Shown here: positions 16,588 through 25,371 of the stretch, piece after piece
Layout of the letters: every line of letters begins with the position of its first letter
Numbering within the stretch: the first letter of the stretch is position 1
Source of the DNA: Aurantibacter_A sp965215845
GTDB taxonomy: Bacteria; Bacteroidota; Bacteroidia; Flavobacteriales; Flavobacteriaceae
Assembly (NCBI GenBank): GCA_965215845.1
Contig: CBDCEL010000004.1
Location: 992,001-1,056,000 of the forward strand
Direction of reading: 5' to 3'
Length of the DNA: 64,000 nucleotides
Notes under the pieces: generated by a model
Told to the model about the DNA's origin: nothing
Database searches by the model: none
Seen by the model: the letters and a program-made list of their open reading frames with translations, nothing else
Position numbers and translations under genes: made by a program

Positions 16588-17817
16588 CTAGACATTTTTA
16601 ACATCAAATTGAAGCTTTTTTAAATCCTTCCAGAAGTCAGGGTACGATTTTGAAACCACATCGGCTTCATTGATGTACAATTGGGTCTTTAAGGCGAGTG
16701 GAGCAAATGCCATGGCCATTCTATGGTCGTTATAAGTATCAATGGCCACCCTACTTTTTATTTCTGTGGAAGGGTGTAAATTCAAGCTATTATCGGTCAC
16801 CGAAACATCGGCCCCCAACTTGGAAAGTTCAACATCCAAGGCAACAAGCCTGTCCGTTTCCTTTATTTTCAGTGTATGAAGACCTGTGAGGCGGCAACCT
16901 ATGCCAAGCCCAAAGCAAGTCACGGCAATTGTCTGGGCCAGATCGGGAGCGTTTGAGAGTTCAAGATTCAAAGTTTCAGATTTCGGGTGACTCGCTTTCA
17001 TAAGGCATATATGATTGTCACTAAACTCGGTTAAGACTCCCAATTTTGTATAAATATCTGACAGGATGCTATCGCCTTGCAAGCTGTTTTTTTTATAGGA
17101 ACATAGCGTTATCTCGGTACCCACATCGGCCATTGCCACGATACTATAAAAGTAAGAGGCGGAACTCCAGTCAGATTCCACGACCAAAGTTGTCTTCTTG
17201 ACAGAAGATCGTGGTTCGACCAAAATTTTATTTTCCTCAAATGAGTTTCGAATTCCGAGTTGATCCAATAGTGCCAAAGTCATCTTGATATAGGGTACCG
17301 AAGTAACCTTCCCGACCAATTCGATTTCCAGCCCGTTAGGAAGACGCGGTGCCACAAGAATTAATGAAGATATATACTGACTACTAATGTTGGCAGGAAT
17401 ACTGACCTTGTTTTCGAACAGCTTTTTGCCTTTTATCCGAATCGGGGGATAACCCTCGCTTTTCTCATATTCAATATCCGCTCCAAGAGAATGAAGGGCG
17501 TCTACCAAAACTTTTATTGGCCTTTCGGTCATTCGCTGTGAACCGGTAAGGGTTACTTCCTTGCCCTCTTGAGAGGCAAAATAACTCGTTAAAAATCGCA
17601 TAGCCGTACCTGCATGGTGAATATCGACCAAACCGTTTTCAATTTCAAGCCCATTTTGCATTACCTGGGCGTCATCTGAATTCGATAGGTTCGCGATTTC
17701 TATATTTCGATACAGGGCTTGTAACAACAGCATACGGTTCGATTCGCTTTTCGAACCCGTAATTTCGATGTTTGCGACAAGAAGGTTTTTGGGTGGAGGG
17801 CCGAGTTGTAATTTCAA
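16588..17817 (-). CDS. aroA: 3-phosphoshikimate 1-carboxyvinyltransferase (EPSP synthase)
   Basis: AroA joins shikimate-3-phosphate and phosphoenolpyruvate in the shikimate pathway. The 409-residue protein has the substrate-binding GSKSESNRMLLLQAL (residues about 22-36), HHAGTAMRFLTSYFA (about 72-86), the S-x-x-G-D pair (LQGDSIL), DLAQTIAV, KETDRLVALDVEL and the terminal TYNDHRMAMAFA. The sequence is the divergent Bacteroidota form, somewhat shorter than the 427-residue E. coli enzyme. It is the last gene of a minus-strand run that starts at rsgA; the aromatic operon at 24-28 kb continues the pathway. Confidence 0.93.
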   Translation of the reverse strand: MKLQLGPPPKNLLVANIEITGSKSESNRMLLLQALYRNIEIANLSNSDDAQVMQNGLEIENGLVDIHHAGTAMRFLTSYFASQEGKEVTLTGSQRMTERPIKVLVDALHSLGADIEYEKSEGYPPIRIKGKKLFENKVSIPANISSQYISSLILVAPRLPNGLEIELVGKVTSVPYIKMTLALLDQLGIRNSFEENKILVEPRSSVKKTTLVVESDWSSASYFYSIVAMADVGTEITLCSYKKNSLQGDSILSDIYTKLGVLTEFSDNHICLMKASHPKSETLNLELSNAPDLAQTIAVTCFGLGIGCRLTGLHTLKIKETDRLVALDVELSKLGADVSVTDNSLNLHPSTEIKSRVAIDTYNDHRMAMAFAPLALKTQLYINEADVVSKSYPDFWKDLKKLQFDVKNV

Positions 17818-17853
17818 TTATTGGCTGATTTATAAAAGAAAGCCAAAGATAAG

Positions 17854-18180
17854 CTATTTCAATTTTTGGTTACGCTGATGGCGATCGTGGTCGCGTTTTG
17901 TTTTAAGCTCCAATTTTTGATAAAAGGCCTTTTCAAGATCTACGCCGGTCTGGTTGGCAAGACAGAGCACGACAAAAAGTACGTCAGCCAATTCTTCGCC
18001 CAAGTCTTTCGACTTGTCCGATTCCTTTTCACTTTGCTCACCGTAGCGTCTGGCAATAATTCGGGCCACCTCGCCGACCTCTTCGGTAAGTTGCGCCATA
18101 TTGGTCAGTTCATTAAAATAACGAACCCCATGGGCCTTGATCCAATTATCTACTTCCTGTTGCGCTGTCTTTATTGCCAT
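17854..18180 (-). CDS. MazG-like nucleotide pyrophosphohydrolase
   Basis: A 108-residue single-domain all-alpha NTP pyrophosphatase. The metal-binding acidic motifs are LTEEVGEVARI (ExxE, about residues 29-39) and GEELADVLFVVLCLA (ExxD, about 61-75). It probably hydrolyses non-canonical or excess dNTPs; substrate unknown. Small MazG proteins of this length are common in Bacteroidota. Its 5' end overlaps the 3' end of the upstream DUF3857 gene by 35 bases in another frame, so translation is likely coupled or a slightly later start is used. Confidence 0.85.
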   Translation of the reverse strand: MAIKTAQQEVDNWIKAHGVRYFNELTNMAQLTEEVGEVARIIARRYGEQSEKESDKSKDLGEELADVLFVVLCLANQTGVDLEKAFYQKLELKTKRDHDRHQRNQKLK

Positions 18181-20218
18181 CTGCAGTAGTTTTAGACAAA
18201 ACTACCTTTTCTGTTTCTTTTTCGACCAACTGGCGATAAAATTCTTTCAGTGTATCATAATACTGTGGTGCAATAATACTGGAGTTAAAGGAAACGCTTG
18301 TGCTTAAGTTTACGGTAGAGCCATTGTTCTTGACCGTATACTTGAACGTGCCCAAATCATCTGGCAGGCTGATGATTTTCGACTCAGGTAGAAATTCAAC
18401 CTTATACCCTTCCGGAATTTTGGTGTTCACAATGTACTTATCTTCCCAGGGAAAACCGAAATCTACCGGAAACTCCCTTTTCTCAAGCTTAAACGGACTT
18501 TCCAAAGTTGCCAAATGATGTAAGGGAGAAAAGTACATCTTGTCGCCCATGATTTCGATAGCATCTTCCTTTAAAAACTCATATGACTGCACTATGGGCT
18601 TATTCAATTCGCTGTTGTTTTTGAGATCATAGTTCGATATTTCGATACCACCCATTTCTTTCTCCTCCTCTTCCAAAAAAACCTCTTCCGTTTCCCTATT
18701 GTATTTTTTTCTGAAAAGCATCGCATTGTGGCTTTTGTACTGCTCTCTGTACTTTCCTGATATTGAACCATCTTCATTTGGAGTAACCTGAAGCATGACC
18801 ACATCTAGGGCTTTCGTCGATGGCATCAAATCGATGGTTGTGGAATTTCCGTTTTCCAGAATCAATCTTCCTTCCCAGTTCAGGGCACGAATGGGCAGCA
18901 TATTGGGGCCGCTAAAAGGGTCGGTCGCATCGAGCAGTACCATTCTGTCACCAATCTGTACACCACTGATAACATAATTATAACCTTCCCTGGTCGGAAA
19001 AAAGGGAATGCCGTTTTTTCTGGTACTTACCAAAACGGGGTTCGCCTTAAGCCCAGCGTACCTAAACATTGAGGTCAACATCAAATTGATTTCAGCCACA
19101 TTTCCGGTACGTTCTTTATATGCTTTTTTTACACCACCTCTGGTATATTTTCCATAATATCCATTCCATTTTACCTTGGTTCTTACGAAATCAAAAATCA
19201 AAGCCGCACGTTTTGAAGGATCGGATTCAGAGGCAATTAGATTATCAATATCATTGGTATAATAACCTTTTTTGTTCAATTCGGCCCCAAAGTTAGAGCT
19301 TTGGTAAATCTTTCTGACGACGTCTTCCCAAGTAGTTGTATAATGTTTCATGGCGCCATCAGGAAATCTGGTATAAGCCAACTCGTACTTGGCAGAAGAA
19401 CGATAATTGTCCATATTGTTGACAAGGGGTTCTTCGATTAATGCAGGTATGTCGGTCAGGTTATATTTATGGACCTCACAAATAAAATCTATAGTCGATG
19501 TACTAAAACTTGTAGATCCATTTGTTGCCGACCTAATCGAGTAGCCAGCACCTACCTTTTGACGTGACTTGACCTCAATTTTTTGGTTTCTATTGCTTTT
19601 CTTGGGTGCTACACTTAGAAAGCCCTTCATATTAAGTCTGAAGTTAAAATACTCCGGTGCCTCCATAGTGGCCTCCAATCTCTTAACTGGTATATCATGT
19701 TGAAAAACGAATTCATCTACATTGGAAAAATAGGGTGAAGTGATTTTGTATTTATAGTCCAAAACCGAACCTTCCTTAATATTCGGCATCGTAAATGACT
19801 TCTCATCATAATATTTTGAAAGTTCGACTTCGAATTCACCGTCTTTTTTCAGCTTACTCTCTACTACTTTACCATCTACAAGATTAAAGGTTATTGCTTT
19901 TAACGCACCCATTTTCTCTTTTCCGCCACTATCTTTGTATAGCCTGACTTTTTTCGTTGCATAATCGAAACCCTCTTTAGTGTATATTTTGAGGCGCTCA
20001 TGAACTTCGGTGACCAGTTGAAAACCCTCTCCGTTCAGATAATCAAAATAAGTTCTTCTATACCTAAATAAATAAGCGGCGTTGGCAGATTCATTACTTG
20101 GATATGTTTTTTCAGAAAGCTCTTCTTTGGTTACCTTTCCGAATTTGATTGCTTGCGCTTCGGTATTTATTACAAATAACAGCGCAGGTAGAAGCACAAA
20201 TATTTTTTTAACTATCAT
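18146..20218 (-). CDS. secreted DUF3857/transglutaminase-like protein, copy 1
   Basis: 690 residues with a signal peptide (VLLPALLFVINTEAQ). An N-terminal DUF3857 domain (about 40-280; YLFRYRRTYFDYLNGEGFQLVTEVHERLKIY and NIKEGSVLDYKYKITSPYF) precedes a transglutaminase-like core (about 300-430; FDFVRTKVKWNGYYGKYTR, AEINLMLTSMFRYAGLKANPVLVSTR, LLDATDPFSG). The position of the catalytic Cys is taken by Asn in AEINLML, so this copy may be inactive. The C-terminal third is a beta-rich DUF3858-like region. It is probably periplasmic or surface-exposed. It is six bases downstream of a paralogue. Confidence 0.85.
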   Translation of the reverse strand: MIVKKIFVLLPALLFVINTEAQAIKFGKVTKEELSEKTYPSNESANAAYLFRYRRTYFDYLNGEGFQLVTEVHERLKIYTKEGFDYATKKVRLYKDSGGKEKMGALKAITFNLVDGKVVESKLKKDGEFEVELSKYYDEKSFTMPNIKEGSVLDYKYKITSPYFSNVDEFVFQHDIPVKRLEATMEAPEYFNFRLNMKGFLSVAPKKSNRNQKIEVKSRQKVGAGYSIRSATNGSTSFSTSTIDFICEVHKYNLTDIPALIEEPLVNNMDNYRSSAKYELAYTRFPDGAMKHYTTTWEDVVRKIYQSSNFGAELNKKGYYTNDIDNLIASESDPSKRAALIFDFVRTKVKWNGYYGKYTRGGVKKAYKERTGNVAEINLMLTSMFRYAGLKANPVLVSTRKNGIPFFPTREGYNYVISGVQIGDRMVLLDATDPFSGPNMLPIRALNWEGRLILENGNSTTIDLMPSTKALDVVMLQVTPNEDGSISGKYREQYKSHNAMLFRKKYNRETEEVFLEEEEKEMGGIEISNYDLKNNSELNKPIVQSYEFLKEDAIEIMGDKMYFSPLHHLATLESPFKLEKREFPVDFGFPWEDKYIVNTKIPEGYKVEFLPESKIISLPDDLGTFKYTVKNNGSTVNLSTSVSFNSSIIAPQYYDTLKEFYRQLVEKETEKVVLSKTTADGNKDSATGSR

Positions 20219-20224
20219 ATCGGT

Positions 20225-22123
20225 TTATTTGGTTAAAACAATTTTTAGGTTATCACTTTTAGCGACACTTTTTCGAAAATTTCTATAATCTTCGTATTCT
20301 TCTTTTGGATATTTCCCCTTTTTGATAAGTAGTACCCTTTCATAAAGCAATTCATCTTCCGAAACTTTTGAGATATTTACAGAATACGCCCCAAACTGGC
20401 TTTCGATCTTTATGGGTTCGGGCAGCCGCTCAAGTGAATAGGATCGTGGCAATGCAATCGTATACCGATCTTCGTTTTTGTACCCCCTGGTTATTTCAAA
20501 TGGCTGCTTTCTATTGCGATAGCGATCAGGCACATTGCCACTATTATCAAAAGCATTGACCTTGAACAACATATCATTCCCCGCCTTACTTGCATAGGAT
20601 TGTGCCTCGATTTTGACGTTTTCGACATATTTTACCGAACCAGTATCATTAGAAGATTTGATTTCGGCAATTTTGAGGCCATTGATGTTATCCCAATAGT
20701 CTTTATAATGTTTGTCTTTTTTGTCTTTTGGAAGTTTTTCGAGGACGGATCGACTATCATAGGCAATGCCCTCGCTTGTTATCGAGACATCGGCAACGAT
20801 ACTACCTTCTTCCGAAAGCTCTATGTTCGCCTTGGTGACCTTGTAATTGTCATTATCGGAATACAAGGGCGTATGCTTGATCATACCACCTTCAGGGGTT
20901 ACTACCAGTACATCGCGGTCGTCGGTCCAATAACCCAAAAAGCCGAACGGACTTGTTTGACTCGTACATTCCAACCAGATATCCTCATTGCCATTAGGTA
21001 TGTTCAAAATGACGTGATTACCCTGCATCGAAGCAAAGTCCTTCTCGATATCTATTTTGCCTTGGTCGCCATATACCACACTGTAATAAGATTCGATACC
21101 TTGGGATTTCAAAAGCGCTTTGGTATAGTTCGTCAATCCCTTACAATCGCCATATTTAACGCGATCCACCTCTTCGGCAGAAATGGGCATCCAGCCACCT
21201 ATACCCAATTGAACACTTATATATCGAGTGTTATTCTGAACATATTCATAGATCTTCCTTGCCTTTTCAATGGGGTCATTGATTCCAGCCAACATGTTTT
21301 CCACTTTGGCAATGGTCTCTGAAGGAAGTTGGTCACGGCCTTTTACCAAGTTATCATATTGCCACTTACCGAATGACGCCCAATCACTTCCCTGGCCATC
21401 AATTCCTTCCAGGTGGAATTTATCGAGAGCTACCAATAGACAAGGTTTTGATTCACTAAGGGATGGCGCCAAAGTTTCTCTTTTGATGGCCGAAAGGTTG
21501 GTCACCGAATAGGCAATGTTGTTTTCTCTGGACTCATTTTTAATTTCATATCCGTCAAAATTTTTCTGGAATTCTCGTACAGTTATTCCCGCCGAATTCA
21601 GAAGACGGTACTCACTTTTTTCAACGCTGACACGATAGTCGTCGATAGGGTTCCATCTTGGCATAAATGCAGTGTTCGGAGTATCATAACTGTAATGAAA
21701 ATCAATGGTGTATGGGTATGAAATGGGTGTATATTCAAAATACTTCACTCTTGAATCTCCGTATAAAGTTCCACCCGAAACGGCACTTATGTCTTTAAAA
21801 TCCTTTTTCTTGATCTTTTCGATTTCCTTCCCAGATTGGTTATAGACTTTGACTTCAAGATTCCTTAGTTTGGTTTTTGGATCATGGTAGGCGTAGTTGA
21901 CAATGGCATCATTACCGGCCTTGCGCAGAACGGTAATCACATATCGCCTGCTCACGGTCATATTATCATGAGAATTGAGAGTAATATCGGTCTTGTCAAG
22001 ACGAACTACCGCATCGGCATTCTCGGTCAAGGTTTTATCCAAAAAAAGTGATTGAAAATCGACGTCTTGTGCGGAAGTGGCAGTGGCAATAAAGCACAGT
22101 GCAAAAAGGAAGAACAGGCGCAT
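20225..22123 (-). CDS. secreted DUF3857/transglutaminase-like protein, copy 2
   Basis: About 632 residues from the ATG at 22123, where the signal peptide RLFFLFALCFIATATSAQ begins; the frame stays open to an ATG at 22150. It has the same layout as its neighbour: DUF3857 (KTDITLNSHDNMTVSRRYVITVL, FEYTPISYPYTIDFHYSYDT), transglutaminase core and a C-terminal beta domain. Here the catalytic Cys and context are intact: VDRVKYGDCKGLTNYTKALLKSQGI, then GNHVILNI for the His and WLECTSQTSPFG for the Asp position. The tandem of one apparently active and one apparently degenerate copy is notable. Confidence 0.87.
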   Translation of the reverse strand: MRLFFLFALCFIATATSAQDVDFQSLFLDKTLTENADAVVRLDKTDITLNSHDNMTVSRRYVITVLRKAGNDAIVNYAYHDPKTKLRNLEVKVYNQSGKEIEKIKKKDFKDISAVSGGTLYGDSRVKYFEYTPISYPYTIDFHYSYDTPNTAFMPRWNPIDDYRVSVEKSEYRLLNSAGITVREFQKNFDGYEIKNESRENNIAYSVTNLSAIKRETLAPSLSESKPCLLVALDKFHLEGIDGQGSDWASFGKWQYDNLVKGRDQLPSETIAKVENMLAGINDPIEKARKIYEYVQNNTRYISVQLGIGGWMPISAEEVDRVKYGDCKGLTNYTKALLKSQGIESYYSVVYGDQGKIDIEKDFASMQGNHVILNIPNGNEDIWLECTSQTSPFGFLGYWTDDRDVLVVTPEGGMIKHTPLYSDNDNYKVTKANIELSEEGSIVADVSITSEGIAYDSRSVLEKLPKDKKDKHYKDYWDNINGLKIAEIKSSNDTGSVKYVENVKIEAQSYASKAGNDMLFKVNAFDNSGNVPDRYRNRKQPFEITRGYKNEDRYTIALPRSYSLERLPEPIKIESQFGAYSVNISKVSEDELLYERVLLIKKGKYPKEEYEDYRNFRKSVAKSDNLKIVLTK

Positions 22124-22204
22124 TTGGTTAGGTTTAGGACATACTTTCAACGCCTAAATTCCTACTTTTCTTACATTTTTATAAAAATAATCGACAAGAT
22201 GTAG

Positions 22205-22657
22205 TTATTCTCTTTGCTTTGTATCGATTACTATGGTGACCGGCCCATCATTTAGCAATTCAACCTTCATATCGGCGCCAAAAATACCTGTTCCCACTTT
22301 CTTGTCAAGGACCGTCTCAAGTTGTCGAACAAACCTTTCGTAAATCGGAATCGCCACCTCAGGTTTGGCCGCCTTGATGTAACTGGGTCGATTTCCTTTC
22401 TTGGTGGCTGCATGCAGTGTAAATTGACTGACAACGATGGCCTCACCTTTAATTTCGAGAAGTGATTTGTTCATAACCCCATTTTCGTCATTGAAAATTC
22501 TCAGGTTTGCTATTTTTCGGGAAAGCCAGTCAATATCCTCTGAAGTATCGGCCTCTTCAATTCCTACTAAGACCAGGAGTCCGATGGCAATCTCGGAAAT
22601 CAACTTTCCCTCCACCGTGACACTTGCTTCTAAAACTCTTTGGATTACCGCTCTCAT
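22205..22657 (-). CDS. dtd: D-aminoacyl-tRNA deacylase
   Basis: 150 residues, the standard length. DTD hydrolyses D-aminoacyl-tRNAs and glycyl-tRNA(Ala) and so protects translation. The opening MRAVIQRVLEASVTVEG, the SQFTLHA motif (about 78-84), KKGNRPSYIKAAKPE and the cross-subunit LNDGPVTIVIDT loop (Gly-Pro) are all present. Its ATG follows directly after the rsgA stop codon with no gap, so the two are one operon. Confidence 0.95.
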   Translation of the reverse strand: MRAVIQRVLEASVTVEGKLISEIAIGLLVLVGIEEADTSEDIDWLSRKIANLRIFNDENGVMNKSLLEIKGEAIVVSQFTLHAATKKGNRPSYIKAAKPEVAIPIYERFVRQLETVLDKKVGTGIFGADMKVELLNDGPVTIVIDTKQRE

Positions 22658-23608
22658 TTAGTTCTCGCCATAATCGTCGATTCTATAGGTGTCATCATCG
22701 CCCGTTACCATTTGTACATAACTTCTGTAACGGCTAAATGCCAACTCATCATTTTCAAGGGCATCTTTCACAGCACATTTCGGCTCGTCAAGATGCAGAC
22801 AATTATTGAATTTGCAATTCGTCTTGAGCTTAAAAAGCTCAGGAAAGTAATCGCCGATTTCATCTTTTTCCATATCAACGATACCGAAACCTTTGATACC
22901 AGGAGTATCGATAATACGTGCTCCAAATTCCAAATCGAACATTTCTGCAAAAGTGGTGGTATGTTGACCATGTAGATGCTGTTCTGAAATCTCCTTGGTC
23001 TTGATATTCAAATTTGGTTCAATGGTATTTATAAGAGTAGACTTGCCGACGCCAGAATTTCCAGAGAACATGCTGGTCTTATCAACCATCAATTCTTTTA
23101 CCTGATCAACATTTTTGCCCGTAATCGCTGAAATTCCAATACAGGTATAACCAATACTTCGATAGAGTTCGGCCAAATACTTTACTTCGGCGAATTCTTC
23201 ATCATTATAAGAGTCCAATTTATTAAACAGTAAAATGGCAGGTATATCATAGGCCTCGGCCGTGGCCAAAAAACGATCGATGAAAATCGTATAAGTCTTG
23301 GGGTTATTCAACGTGATCAACAAAAAAACCTGGTCCAGATTTGCCGCAATGATGTGGGTCTGCTTTGAAAGGTTCACCGATTTTCGAACAATGTAGTTCT
23401 TTCGGTCTTCAATTTCGGAAATAACCCCGACCGTTTCATCGCCCAAATCTTCGATCTCAAATTTCACCCTGTCGCCGACGGCCACAGGATTGGTGCTTTT
23501 GATTCCTTTAATCCTGAATTTACCCTTTATCCTGCAATCATAGAATTCACCCCCATCTGTCTTGACAGTATACCAGCTTCCGGTAGATTTGTATACGGTT
23601 CCGCGCAT
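22658..23608 (-). CDS. rsgA: ribosome small-subunit-dependent GTPase A
   Basis: RsgA is a circularly permuted GTPase that helps mature the 30S subunit. The 316-residue protein has an OB-fold at 1-70, then G4 (LLFNKLDS), G5, the P-loop GNSGVGKSTLINTI and G3 (IIDTPGIKGFG) in permuted order. A zinc-binding C-terminal domain follows with C-x4-C-x-H-x5-C (NCKFNNCLHLDEPKC). It is the first gene of the minus-strand series rsgA-dtd-DUF3857 pair-mazG-aroA. Confidence 0.95.
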   Translation of the reverse strand: MRGTVYKSTGSWYTVKTDGGEFYDCRIKGKFRIKGIKSTNPVAVGDRVKFEIEDLGDETVGVISEIEDRKNYIVRKSVNLSKQTHIIAANLDQVFLLITLNNPKTYTIFIDRFLATAEAYDIPAILLFNKLDSYNDEEFAEVKYLAELYRSIGYTCIGISAITGKNVDQVKELMVDKTSMFSGNSGVGKSTLINTIEPNLNIKTKEISEQHLHGQHTTTFAEMFDLEFGARIIDTPGIKGFGIVDMEKDEIGDYFPELFKLKTNCKFNNCLHLDEPKCAVKDALENDELAFSRYRSYVQMVTGDDDTYRIDDYGEN

Positions 23609-23773
23609 TCATCCTGATTCTTTTACAAAGAAAAGCAATACTTTTATATTGAAGGTTCGCCTAGCGTATCCCGATAAAAAGTCTACATTTAATGGAATAG
23701 CATTTATTTCTATTTAGATGCAACCCTTTTAAAGCCGAATTGTCTTTTTAAAACATATTTTAAAATTCGAATC

Positions 23774-24217
23774 ATGAAGAAAATTTTATTTATTGCCGGT
23801 CTTGTCCTATTAGGCTTTACAGACCTAGGCGCACAACAGTTCAAAGTCATCACAAGTGTTGAATCAATCGTTCCCAGTGGGCTGGGCCGATCTAGAATAG
23901 TGGATGCCCAAGAGGAAAAAGATTTTGCCGAATACACTTCTGAACAAACTGCCGAAGACAACACCCGCAACAAATCGAAGAGAGGGGATATCAGGGTCAA
24001 AAATTTCGAGGAGACGAAACTTTTGAACTTCTACAATATCGCAGGAATCCGATTTCAAAATATTGCCGCGAACGATGCGGTCATTTCTTCAAAATTGAGC
24101 GCCATGGCCGCTGATGGATGGGAATTGGCCTTTGTTACCAGTGCCGTCGAGGCAGATGCCGGGGATAAGGATGGGCAAGGTATTTTTATTACCCGTTACG
24201 TTTTTAAGAAAGATTGA
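23774..24217 (+). CDS. secreted small protein of unknown function
   Basis: 147 residues with a signal peptide (KKILFIAGLVLLGFTDLGAQ). The mature protein has a polar middle region (TSEQTAEDNTRNKSKRGD) and a C-terminal half whose pattern, short helix then MAADGWELAFVTSAVE and a final strand FITRYVFKKD, resembles the small DUF4177-type alpha/beta fold. I do not recognise a specific family. It is isolated between divergent rsgA and a convergent aromatic operon. Confidence 0.65.
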   Translation: MKKILFIAGLVLLGFTDLGAQQFKVITSVESIVPSGLGRSRIVDAQEEKDFAEYTSEQTAEDNTRNKSKRGDIRVKNFEETKLLNFYNIAGIRFQNIAANDAVISSKLSAMAADGWELAFVTSAVEADAGDKDGQGIFITRYVFKKD

Positions 24218-24285
24218 TGTCAGCCTGAGCGTAGTCCAAGGCCAAATGGACAACAAGGCGCTTCGACTGCGCTCAGCACAACATT
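24218..24285. repeat. imperfect palindromic intergenic repeat
   Basis: CAGCCTGAGCGTAGTCCAAGG and GCGCTTCGACTGCGCTCAGC form two arms of an imperfect inverted repeat that fills the gap between two convergent genes. CGACTGCGCTCAG-type repeats are familiar interspersed elements in flavobacterial genomes. It may double as a terminator, though it has no strong T run. Confidence 0.5.
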
Positions 24286-24287
24286 TT

Positions 24288-25370
24288 TTAGGCATTGATA
24301 ATCTTCTCTTGATGATTAATGGATTCTTGGTGAATCGCCTTGAACATTTTAAGCACGAATTCCTCACTGAGCCCTTTTGACTCACCCTCAAGAATCATTG
24401 CTCCCAAAATCTGGTTCCATCGGTTGGTCTGTAAAACCGCTACGTTTTTTTGTTTTTTCAACTCCCCTATTCCATCGGAAACCTTCATGCGCTTGCCCAT
24501 GGTCTCGATCAATTGGTGGTCAAGAATGTCTATTTGGGCCCTAAGGTTACTAAGTTTTGCATTGTACTCGGCCTCGCTGTCGGTCTCTTTTCTAATTCTT
24601 AGGTCTTTCATAATCTGAACCAAGGTTGCCGGGGTTACCTGTTGGGCGGCATCGCTCCAAGCATTATCAGGGTCGTGGTGCGTCTCGATCATCAATCCAT
24701 CGAAATTCAGGTCCAAGGCCGTTTGTGAAACATCAAATATCATATCTCGCCTACCCGTTATATGTGACGGATCATTGATAAGGGGCAGATCTGGAAATCG
24801 CGTCTGCAGTTCAATGGCCATTTGCCATTCGGGAATATTCCGATATTTCGTCTTTTCATAGGTAGAAAACCCGCGATGAATGACCCCTAACTTTTTGATA
24901 TTTGCAGTATGTAAACGCTCCACCGCACCCAACCAAAGTGAAAGGTCAGGGTTCACCGGGTTTTTGATCAATACAACCCTATCGGTACCTTCAAGGGAAT
25001 CGGCGATTTCTTGCACAATAAATGGGCTTACCGTTGAGCGTGCCCCTACCCACAATAAATCGATATCGTGTTCCAAGGCCAATTCGACATGTGCTCTATT
25101 GGCCACTTCGGTTGCGGTTTTTAAACCCGTTTCCTCTTTCACTTTTTGCAGCCATTTGAGACCCAAGGCTCCCACGCCCTCGAAATTTCCTGGACGCGTT
25201 CTGGGTTTCCAGATTCCGGCGCGGTAGTAGCTGACATCGGTATCCTTTAAGCTGTGGGCTATACCCAAAACTTGTTTTTCGGTCTCGGCACTACATGGCC
25301 CCGCAATTACCAATGGATGACTTAATCCCAAATCATCCAACCACTTTCTCATTTCTTTCGAATTCTCCAT
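24288..25370 (-). CDS. bifunctional DAHP synthase / chorismate mutase
   Basis: 360 residues. The N-terminal part (1-265) is a type I-beta DAHP synthase: PLVIAGPCSAETEKQVLGIA, YRAGIWKPRTRPGNFEGVG, LWVGARSTVSPF, VLIKNPVNPDLSLWLGAVERL, GFSTYEKTKYRN and MIETHHDPDNAWSDAAQQV carry the metal and PEP residues. The C-terminal part (about 270-355) is an AroQ chorismate mutase (LRAQIDILDHQLIETMGKRM). It catalyses the first committed step of the shikimate pathway and the branch step to prephenate; the mutase domain probably also mediates feedback. It is the last gene of the pheA operon, one base after tyrA, and sits under the attenuator at 28.2-28.34 kb. Confidence 0.94.
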   Translation of the reverse strand: MENSKEMRKWLDDLGLSHPLVIAGPCSAETEKQVLGIAHSLKDTDVSYYRAGIWKPRTRPGNFEGVGALGLKWLQKVKEETGLKTATEVANRAHVELALEHDIDLLWVGARSTVSPFIVQEIADSLEGTDRVVLIKNPVNPDLSLWLGAVERLHTANIKKLGVIHRGFSTYEKTKYRNIPEWQMAIELQTRFPDLPLINDPSHITGRRDMIFDVSQTALDLNFDGLMIETHHDPDNAWSDAAQQVTPATLVQIMKDLRIRKETDSEAEYNAKLSNLRAQIDILDHQLIETMGKRMKVSDGIGELKKQKNVAVLQTNRWNQILGAMILEGESKGLSEEFVLKMFKAIHQESINHQEKIINA

Positions 25371-25371
25371 T

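Noticed and set aside
20600..21322. 240-codon plus-strand open frame
   Set aside because: It is fully antisense to the well-supported DUF3857/transglutaminase gene and has no family features.
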